8,007 nt of DNA from Candidatus Altarchaeota archaeon (lineage in GTDB: Archaea > Altiarchaeota > Altiarchaeia > IMC4 > SCGC-AAA252-I15): positions 1-8,007 of the forward strand of contig JAHIYG010000183.1 of assembly GCA_018815265.1 (NCBI GenBank), in the 5' to 3' direction. The notes below the pieces were generated by a model. That model had not been told where the DNA came from and did not search any database. It saw nothing but the letters and a program-made list of their open reading frames with translations. Positions 1-6,031 of this stretch are shown here, one piece after another (the stretch's first letter is position 1; every line of letters starts with the position of its first letter). Both the position numbers and the translations under genes were made by a program.

Positions 1-1303
1 CTCCCAAATCAGCTCCTGTCTTGGCAACCTGTCCACCAACCTGCCCTACTGCCCCCCCAACAGTCTTGCCTGCTCCGCTGTCTCCGCCTCCGCCTGCTCC
101 GCCACCGGTTGCTGCATTAAGTAGTGGATTCCCATCGCCGCCGCCACCGCCACCACCTGGCAGTTTAATACCTTTAAATGCTTTCGCCAAGCCCTTTTTC
201 ACAACACCTCCGCCGATTTTGCCCACGGTTTTGGCGCCGACCATCATACCGGTCGTCAACATCGCCTCAGGACTGCCGGATTTCAGTATCTGGCCTGCTC
301 CAGTCATTACAGCGCCTTGGGCTCCACCCATCACCTGCCCAGCAGACGCTATCACAGTACCAATGCTCTCTAACGCACCGGTTATTGTAAGGGGAGACGC
401 TATTACCAAAACGAAAAACCCCAATGCCATCGCTATGTTGGAGTCAGAGTCAAAATAAGCGCTGGTGTTGTATATGGTGGCTGTTGCAACAATTATCCAC
501 ACAGCCATGACAACATTTGTGAATGCCCAAGCAAGCGCCTGCTTCAAAAGTTTTCTCCCAATGGCCTTGGTGAAGTCAAAAAGATAAAACAAAACGATTA
601 TCGGCAGCAACACAGCAAGAATCACCACAAGAATATACCTCATGAAAACAACTCCAATAGCAAAAAGAGTCAAGATAAATGCGCAAATAACCAACCAACA
701 GATTTTGAAGTCATTGCTTAATGGGGAGAACAAACGTATAAATATCTTCCAGAAAGACACTGGATGACCCACAACCTGATCAATAACCGGGTTAGTTATC
801 ACCGTTCCCCCAGTGTTTGTTCCGCCAAGAAGCTGCACAGTTATGTCAAAAGACATATCCAGGAAAAGCTGGTATAGGTGAAGTGAAATCGGAGCAATAA
901 TGGCTGCCACAATAAGTTTCTGCAACTGGGTTTTGGCTGCAGCCCGCTCCCCAGGACTTAAGGACACCAGGATGATTTTCATCGCAGTATATAAAATCAT
1001 CGTATAAAGCACAGGAATCAGGGTGTTCATCAGCAAACCAGCCAAGTTAAGGTAACTGGGAGAGGTAACAATTGGACGACCCACTGTGGGATCCTGCAAG
1101 AGAAAAACCATGAAACCCATGAAACTACCGATTGCCAAAGCCATAGGAGCAACTATTATGGTGACAATTTTGCTGAGCACCATAGATAACGCATTACCAA
1201 CCCAGGTTATCCAACCCGCAGACACTGTCTGGGACAGAAAAAAAATTACTAACACACTCAGAAACAATAATTTAGCTGATTTAATTGTTCTTGTTTCATC
1301 CAT
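1..1303 (-). CDS. Polytopic membrane protein with signal peptide and Gly-rich tail, VirB6/TrbL-like (3' end missing)
   Basis: The frame stays open from the ATG at 1303 to the left edge, giving 434 residues without a stop, so the C-terminus lies outside the window. Residues 11-29 form a signal peptide or first membrane helix ending in VSA before Gly30. Further hydrophobic segments lie near 42-70, 88-113, 128-150, 199-220, 222-242, 258-278 and 290-311. A short polar loop at 116-130 carries SPGERAAAK between two helices. From about 320 the chain becomes Gly/Ala-rich, with seven consecutive Gly at 383-389. Many helices followed by a long, low-complexity soluble tail is the organisation of VirB6/TrbL channel subunits of type IV secretion and conjugation systems; this is an architectural match, not a proven homology. 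The start lies 7 bases after the stop of the upstream gene, with no clear Shine-Dalgarno sequence, so translation is probably coupled. It could instead be an unrelated archaeal membrane protein. The gene itself is secure; the function is tentative. Confidence 0.72.
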   Translation of the reverse strand, partial: MDETRTIKSAKLLFLSVLVIFFLSQTVSAGWITWVGNALSMVLSKIVTIIVAPMALAIGSFMGFMVFLLQDPTVGRPIVTSPSYLNLAGLLMNTLIPVLYTMILYTAMKIILVSLSPGERAAAKTQLQKLIVAAIIAPISLHLYQLFLDMSFDITVQLLGGTNTGGTVITNPVIDQVVGHPVSFWKIFIRLFSPLSNDFKICWLVICAFILTLFAIGVVFMRYILVVILAVLLPIIVLFYLFDFTKAIGRKLLKQALAWAFTNVVMAVWIIVATATIYNTSAYFDSDSNIAMALGFFVLVIASPLTITGALESIGTVIASAGQVMGGAQGAVMTGAGQILKSGSPEAMLTTGMMVGAKTVGKIGGGVVKKGLAKAFKGIKLPGGGGGGGDGNPLLNAATGGGAGGGGDSGAGKTVGGAVGQVGGQVAKTGADLG

Positions 1304-1310
1304 TTTGCCA

Positions 1311-4300
1311 TTATTTTTTGCCCTTGTACTCATCCCACATATCCTTAAAGTCCATTGACCTCCCGCTGAAGAACCTGTAAGACATTGCCGCCGCATATGC
1401 GACAACTATCACCCACAGACTACTCCATACGACGTCTAAAGCACGTGTGGCACGATACACAGGCATAAGCTGAGTTTGCTGTCTAGTCTGCATGAAACTG
1501 TTGTCTGCCACACCCTTTATTTCAGCTCCAACATCGTTTCCAGACCTGACATCAAGGGTTATTGTGTCATCAACACTGTATTTATTTGATTTATCAGCAT
1601 GCTCTCCTTTAAAGAGAATCAACACCTTTTCATCAGGTATCGAAGCCGGCGGACCATAGAAGTCCCTCCTCTTAACAGTTAAAACCAGATTGTCTTGACC
1701 TTCCACATGCTGGCCTTCCAAGTAGTATTCATACGGTTTCGGCTTCTTGATGTCAAGATGTATATTCGGATGGACGATGACATGGTCTTCCTCTATGGCG
1801 GGATGCGGCCCGAACGGGTCTATAGTGTAGGACCTGAAGTTGTGATACAGCGTCAACTGCGAATTGTTCCACTGAGTTATTGTACTCGAAGGCTCAAATA
1901 TCAAAACGTATGTCCTAGGGTCTATAGCCTTTGGAGTGCAGTCATCCACATACTCGATCACACAGTCATTCAGGGTTGTATCCCATTTGTATCTGTAGAT
2001 GAATGTATCCAACCAGTAGGCGTGGAATTGACCGCCTTGGCAATAGCTCTTATATTTCCCAGGCAACCTATCACAGCGGAACGGATCAGAATACACCCAA
2101 TCATATGCCGACTCACAAGCCTCAAGCGGTATTGGAAGCTGATCCATGTATGAGGAGGTGTATTCGCAGTCTCCGGCGACTCGGTGCGCTGCTATCGAAC
2201 ATTTATCTGAATATTCTGCTGCGACATCCGCATCTTCACAATCCGGAGCATATCTCAGATACACACCCTTAAGCGGCGTCTGCTCCTTCTTCCGTTTATT
2301 CTCAATGTTTGAGAATGTATCAGTGTCAAAGTCTGTTTCAGGAAGGTCCTGTTCAACGTCCTCTTCCAGCATATAAAGTAAGGCATGGTCGTAGTATCTT
2401 GGCTCGTCCTCATGGTAGTTCCTGAACAATCCGACGTTGTGTGCGCGCTCGTATATAAGTTGGTTACAGTCATAGTCGTGTCTATCAACCAAAAAGATGG
2501 GCATATCCCATGAGTATTTGGTGGCTGCCGCCATGAACTTGTCGTGGAAGTAATAGAATTTCTTAGAGGGATTTCTGAGCCACTTGAAGTATGTCGGCCC
2601 AGTCGCAGTATAGGTTGACCCTGATTTCATGCACTCTGTCGTGAGATTCATGATATAAAGCGACAGGTTTATGCTGCCAGTCCAAGTCATGATTTCAGGA
2701 GTGTCTTGCTGGAACTGGTACTCCCTAGGCAGTGTTGACTGAAGAACCGTCAAATCATGGAGGAACGGGAATTTCTTCATGAAAACCTGTATGTAGACTT
2801 CATCCCCGATTGCCAGTGAAAACCCGCTTAGCATGTCTATCGGCTTTTTTGACGGGTCAGCACGTGATTCAGCATCTTGAGAGTGTATTGTTATATAGCC
2901 CATCGCGCTTTTTACGTCAGGCACACCGTAGATTAATGCCCCACCGATAGTGTCGTCGACTTCAGAGTTCGAAAACGACATCGGGTTTTCAATCCGTAGG
3001 TTGGGTTGGTCGTTTGCGTTGACGCCATAGGTATTTGATTCCACGGTTGATTTGTCGTGAACGTATTCATATACTGTGTCTGTCTCGCCGGGTGCGGAAC
3101 TCACAGGGTAATCAAATGTTTGGCCGACAAAATGCCAGCAACCCCAACAATGGAATTCACACGTGCAGTCATCGTAGTATTCAACATTCTGAATGTCCCA
3201 GCTGCCGTCATCAAGCTTTTTCTTACAGACCGCATTACATGTGCTTGACCCGCCAGTACAACAGTTTGGTGGCGCCCAAGGCAAACCAGTATAGGTATTT
3301 GTAGTGCAGGAGTACGCACCATGCTTATAGCCGGGAAGCGATGGAATATATGTTCTAGTGTATGCGATGACATCCTCTTCTTTTCTGCTGCATCCGTCCC
3401 ACATGCACTGTTTCACCATCGGCTGCCTTACGATTTCGTTTTCGACCGTGTATTCAGAGTCTATTTTCAAGTATCTGCTGGTGTCCAATAGTTCATGGTC
3501 TAGATTATAGTAGTTAAGCACTGTCCACGGGTCTGGTGGGCTGCCGACCGCATTAGGTTGGTCTTTCACAGTTAGCTCCTCAACTCTGTTCACTGTGGTG
3601 CCATCTTCCCTGAGCTCAGTGACTGTCGCAACTAATTCATTATGAGGTAAATTAGCCGCAATTCCTGCTGAAGGTTCTTTAGGATATCCCCTGTGTGAGT
3701 CAGGGTATAGGAAGCCTCCGCGGTTTATAACCTCCTTCCTCTGCAATCTACCGCATGCCTCTGGAACAAAAGACCACGCAGAAACATCGTACGGGTTGAC
3801 TGGACCACCGTCTTTCATAGCATCTTCGAAATGCGTAAAGGAGCCGTAACCTTTTGGAACATCATTGCACTCGTGCGGGTCACTTGGAGGTGTACTCCCG
3901 CGTTCACAGCTTGTGGGCTGCGTTGAATAAACACTGCAATAACCGTTTGTCGACAGATATGGATCCTGAGTACCGTCTATGTCTCTTCCAACGTTGCAGT
4001 CATCCTTCAGGCAGTCTATCCATATTGGAACCTGAGGGCTTATAGTATCTGCCTTCCCAGGATGGAAGGGTGTGACTGTAGAGTCAAAACCAGCAAATCT
4101 AAGGCACTGCTTATTATCGGCATGATTGGGGTTTTTACTACCCACATGATAGGTTGGCCCTATGTTTCTTGCTTCGAACCAGATAGGTGACGGAGGCGTC
4201 CTATAAGGCCATGCACCCATGCCATAGAAACAATACTCTGCACTTTCCCCCCTAAGATACTTGCATTGCTGAGGACGCCACAACGCAGATTCATACCTTT

Positions 4301-5039
4301 GATCATAATAAGGAGATGTCGGATGTATTGCATCCCATCCTGCGGCCTCTGTCCCGTTAGGTATTGTCGCGCCTGCCGCAATATGTATGACTATCGGGCC
4401 GCCGCCGGTCTGATTCAACACAGGCCCCATAGGTATATTGGTGCCCCGGCTTCTAGTCCATCTAGCAAGCCACGGAGCCATATAATCTTCATCCTGCGCC
4501 AGACACTCCCTCCCATTATATGTCTCCCCAGGATTACAGCATGCAGACTCCCAGTCAGTGACTGCAAAATCGCTGAATGTACAGTTTAAACCCGGCTCAC
4601 ACTGGTTGATGCGGTTGCCACAGTCATCCATAAGCCTGCAAGGGCCTTCTCCATGACTGCATTTTTGCCCGAGCTCAGCCTCCTTTTCTTCACAGTAATT
4701 CACTATCCTACACACTGTGCCGCCTCCACCACATGGGTCAGGGGTTTCCATATACGTGGGGTCATGCATTTCAACCTTGCGCACAGCCATTGTAGACGGC
4801 ATGCAACACCGGAAAGTCTTATCCCATTCATAACCCACAGGACAGCAATGGTTTACCTCAATCTCCCTACAGATAGTAGTTGTCGTAGTCGGAGGAATAG
4901 TAGTTGTGGGCCATGTTATTGTAGCATGCGGGCCGCCGCCGTGTGCCATTACAGTACTTCCTATTTGATAGAGAAAAATAAGAAGTAATACCGCCAAAAA
5001 AGCATGCTTCATTGATTGGTACTTTAAATGATTATTCAT
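1311..5039 (-). CDS. Giant cysteine-rich surface protein with C-terminal membrane anchor
   Basis: I do not recognise a named family for this 1242-residue protein. Residues 13-27 form a hydrophobic signal core with likely cleavage after Ala32 (VMA before HGGG). A Pro/Thr linker follows at 44-55. The ectodomain has 46 cysteines in blocks: 57-179 (16 Cys, including CC pairs at 65-66, 78-79 and 167-168), 259-429 (9), 545-634 (11, ending in C-x-C-x3-C-x2-C at 625-634) and 934-1034 (8). Several N-x-S/T sequons occur, for example at 152, 209, 228, 791 and 798. Residues 1202-1221 form a single membrane helix, followed by a charged tail of about 20 residues that should lie inside the cell. The predicted topology is therefore an outward-facing, disulfide-stabilised type I membrane protein. 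The VirB6-like gene follows after 7 bases, so a role as an external subunit or adhesin of a secretion or conjugation machine is plausible, loosely analogous to cysteine-rich TraN; that is inference. Met10 (5012) is an alternative start giving a more compact signal peptide. Confidence 0.8.
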   Translation of the reverse strand: MNNHLKYQSMKHAFLAVLLLIFLYQIGSTVMAHGGGPHATITWPTTTIPPTTTTTICREIEVNHCCPVGYEWDKTFRCCMPSTMAVRKVEMHDPTYMETPDPCGGGGTVCRIVNYCEEKEAELGQKCSHGEGPCRLMDDCGNRINQCEPGLNCTFSDFAVTDWESACCNPGETYNGRECLAQDEDYMAPWLARWTRSRGTNIPMGPVLNQTGGGPIVIHIAAGATIPNGTEAAGWDAIHPTSPYYDQRYESALWRPQQCKYLRGESAEYCFYGMGAWPYRTPPSPIWFEARNIGPTYHVGSKNPNHADNKQCLRFAGFDSTVTPFHPGKADTISPQVPIWIDCLKDDCNVGRDIDGTQDPYLSTNGYCSVYSTQPTSCERGSTPPSDPHECNDVPKGYGSFTHFEDAMKDGGPVNPYDVSAWSFVPEACGRLQRKEVINRGGFLYPDSHRGYPKEPSAGIAANLPHNELVATVTELREDGTTVNRVEELTVKDQPNAVGSPPDPWTVLNYYNLDHELLDTSRYLKIDSEYTVENEIVRQPMVKQCMWDGCSRKEEDVIAYTRTYIPSLPGYKHGAYSCTTNTYTGLPWAPPNCCTGGSSTCNAVCKKKLDDGSWDIQNVEYYDDCTCEFHCWGCWHFVGQTFDYPVSSAPGETDTVYEYVHDKSTVESNTYGVNANDQPNLRIENPMSFSNSEVDDTIGGALIYGVPDVKSAMGYITIHSQDAESRADPSKKPIDMLSGFSLAIGDEVYIQVFMKKFPFLHDLTVLQSTLPREYQFQQDTPEIMTWTGSINLSLYIMNLTTECMKSGSTYTATGPTYFKWLRNPSKKFYYFHDKFMAAATKYSWDMPIFLVDRHDYDCNQLIYERAHNVGLFRNYHEDEPRYYDHALLYMLEEDVEQDLPETDFDTDTFSNIENKRKKEQTPLKGVYLRYAPDCEDADVAAEYSDKCSIAAHRVAGDCEYTSSYMDQLPIPLEACESAYDWVYSDPFRCDRLPGKYKSYCQGGQFHAYWLDTFIYRYKWDTTLNDCVIEYVDDCTPKAIDPRTYVLIFEPSSTITQWNNSQLTLYHNFRSYTIDPFGPHPAIEEDHVIVHPNIHLDIKKPKPYEYYLEGQHVEGQDNLVLTVKRRDFYGPPASIPDEKVLILFKGEHADKSNKYSVDDTITLDVRSGNDVGAEIKGVADNSFMQTRQQTQLMPVYRATRALDVVWSSLWVIVVAYAAAMSYRFFSGRSMDFKDMWDEYKGKK
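1377..1436 (-). other. C-terminal transmembrane anchor of the giant surface protein
   Basis: Residues 1202-1221 are an uninterrupted hydrophobic stretch (core WSSLWVIVVAYAAAM) preceded by Arg1196 and Arg1199 and followed by Arg1222, Arg1227 and a Lys/Asp/Glu-rich tail. It is the only strong membrane segment apart from the signal peptide, so the roughly 1170 residues between them are predicted to be extracellular. Confidence 0.85.
4875..4907 (-). other. Thr/Pro-rich linker in the giant surface protein
   Basis: Residues 45-55 read TTTIPPTTTTT and sit between the mature N-terminus and the first cysteine block. Short Thr/Pro spacers of this kind are common in archaeal extracellular proteins and are often O-glycosylated; glycosylation here is inferred. 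Confidence 0.75.
4944..5039 (-). other. Signal peptide of the giant surface protein
   Basis: Residues 1-32 have Lys6 and Lys11, a hydrophobic core at about 13-27 and a small-residue site ending in VMA before His33. This fits Sec-type export with signal peptidase I cleavage. No lipobox cysteine follows, so it is not a lipoprotein. The nine residues before Met10 are polar and could be untranslated if Met10 is the true start. Confidence 0.8.
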
Positions 5040-5067
5040 CTTGTTAAAGTAGAGATTAGTTTAATGA

Positions 5068-5080
5068 TTATATTGTTTTA
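5068..5080 (-). promoter_or_regulatory. Candidate archaeal BRE/TATA promoter for the giant surface protein gene
   Basis: Read on the minus strand, the 85-base gap contains TAAAACAATATAA: an A-rich, BRE-like element directly followed by a TATA-like box. The box centre is about 32 bases upstream of the ATG at 5039. Archaeal transcription usually starts about 25 bases after the box, which predicts a start site a few bases before the ATG and a nearly leaderless mRNA. The lack of a Shine-Dalgarno sequence before this ATG agrees with that. This is AT-rich intergenic DNA, so a chance match is possible. Confidence 0.45.
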
Positions 5081-5124
5081 GGCCTTAATAAGAGGTTGAA
5101 AGAGGGGAGATAAAAGGCCCAAAA

Positions 5125-5994
5125 TCAATTACTGAAGGCAACTTTCCCCTCTTGGGGGTCAATAAATAATCTGCAGTCATCAACAGACATTTTTTTAGTG
5201 CATTTCATGCATTTTGACCTCATACCATCCACTATTGAATCAGTTTTTAGTGAATCACAGTAGCTTAGGTCAGAAAACAGCAAAGCCAATGTATAGTCCC
5301 TGATTTCAGAATGCTTAATCAGATTTCCAAGCTCATCCATTTCAGAAGCAGTTAGTCTGCCCCTCTTCAGCAGGAGAAAATTATTCTTACAGACGCTTTC
5401 AGCATAATATGGTGGGCCCTCATAGATTGACTCGCAATGGGTGATATTATCCAAAACATTGGCTGCCTCCCAAAAACATGCAAACTTCTTCACAGTGTCA
5501 TTCCCATACCTCAGGCACCCAGTAGTGTAGTTCACAGAGAAATGCCTTATACACGCGTCCCTGTCGACTTGGTTTTTCAAAAAATCACAGTAGCTTAGGT
5601 TCTCCACCTTCACTGCAAGCTGCGTATAGCAATCCAATGACTCGACCGATTCAAGAGTTGCACAAGACTCCTCAGATATCTCATATTTCCTAACCTTTGT
5701 CGAATCAATGTTTGCCCCTGCAAGCGCGGTTTTTTCATTTGAATCACCAACCAAAACAGGCAAAACATCCCTTGAAGACACTACATGTCTCCTGCTACCT
5801 TCTGGCACAGACTCATTCACTGCGCTTTTATTTGTAATCTTTACATAGCTGTGGTCCCGTATGCCCCTTCCATTATATGAAGACACCTGAGTGTCGCCCA
5901 CATTGGATTTTTTAGCCGGCATGAATTGGATGATTAATGCGAAGAAAATAAGGACTATAAAAATAAAGTGTATGAGTTTAAACCTAACCATCAT
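5125..5994 (-). CDS. Membrane-anchored protein with cysteine repeats, function unknown
   Basis: This 289-residue protein has an N-terminal hydrophobic helix at about 7-25 followed by Lys28 and Lys29, so it is either anchored with its bulk outside or exported. There is no lipobox. Residues 30-105 are polar and poor in recognisable structure. From 111 onward there are 12 cysteines (111, 122, 136, 148, 160, 173, 187, 202, 246, 262, 265, 274), mostly 11-16 apart. LSYCD occurs at both 133-137 and 243-247, each time followed by a second cysteine, and THCES at 186 to VC at 202 looks like a third copy. Cysteine-spaced helical repeats of this type are frequent in small exported proteins of DPANN archaea, as I recall, but I know no assigned function. 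It begins 37 bases after the permease stop and its own promoter is possible. The first two codons are both ATG, so the start may be 5994 or 5991. Confidence 0.75.
   Translation of the reverse strand: MMVRFKLIHFIFIVLIFFALIIQFMPAKKSNVGDTQVSSYNGRGIRDHSYVKITNKSAVNESVPEGSRRHVVSSRDVLPVLVGDSNEKTALAGANIDSTKVRKYEISEESCATLESVESLDCYTQLAVKVENLSYCDFLKNQVDRDACIRHFSVNYTTGCLRYGNDTVKKFACFWEAANVLDNITHCESIYEGPPYYAESVCKNNFLLLKRGRLTASEMDELGNLIKHSEIRDYTLALLFSDLSYCDSLKTDSIVDGMRSKCMKCTKKMSVDDCRLFIDPQEGKVAFSN
5253..5270 (-). repeat. 18-base direct repeat, distal copy (encodes LSYCD)
   Basis: Identical base for base to 5583-5600, exactly 330 bases (110 codons) away and in the same reading frame. It encodes the LSYCD core at residues 243-247 of the cysteine-repeat protein. 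Exact identity at the DNA level suggests internal duplication or gene conversion rather than only convergent protein selection. Confidence 0.8.
5583..5600 (-). repeat. 18-base direct repeat, proximal copy (encodes LSYCD)
   Basis: Partner of 5253-5270, encoding residues 133-137 and flanking bases of the same protein. The flanking protein sequence also aligns (LSYCDFLK against LSYCDSLK), so the duplicated unit is probably longer than the exact 18-base match. Confidence 0.8.
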
Positions 5995-5998
5995 AACT

Positions 5999-6004
5999 AC
6001 CCCT
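5999..6004 (-). promoter_or_regulatory. Possible Shine-Dalgarno sequence for the cysteine-repeat protein
   Basis: The minus strand reads AGGGGT, ending 4 bases before the first ATG (5994) and 7 bases before the second (5991). The spacing favours the second ATG. The motif is a partial match to an anti-16S target and is the best one seen before any start in the window. Confidence 0.4.
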
Positions 6005-6031
6005 ACTGCTTTGCATTATTGTTTAGCTGAA

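Noticed and set aside
21..458. Plus-strand open frame of 145 codons, very rich in Pro
   Set aside because: It is the complement of the Gly-rich tail and last helices of the minus-strand channel-like gene; Gly codons read as Pro on the other strand.
1297..1311. ATG overlapping the stop of the giant gene (TAATG at 1313-1309)
   Set aside because: This frame ends after 17 codons, while the ATG at 1303 opens a long frame with a good signal peptide, so the overlap start is not used.
1695..2153. Plus-strand open frame of 152 codons
   Set aside because: It lies fully inside the coherent 1242-residue minus-strand gene, has no recognisable domain and no plausible start signal.
4653..4988. Plus-strand open frame opposite the 5' end of the giant gene
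   Set aside because: It is antisense to the signal peptide and first Cys block and its composition is a mirror of that coding sequence.
5081..5119. Inverted repeat GGCCTT/AAGGCC in the 85-base gap
   Set aside because: A 6-base stem with a 27-base loop and no extension is expected by chance and lacks a following T run in the right place, so I do not call it a terminator hairpin or operator.
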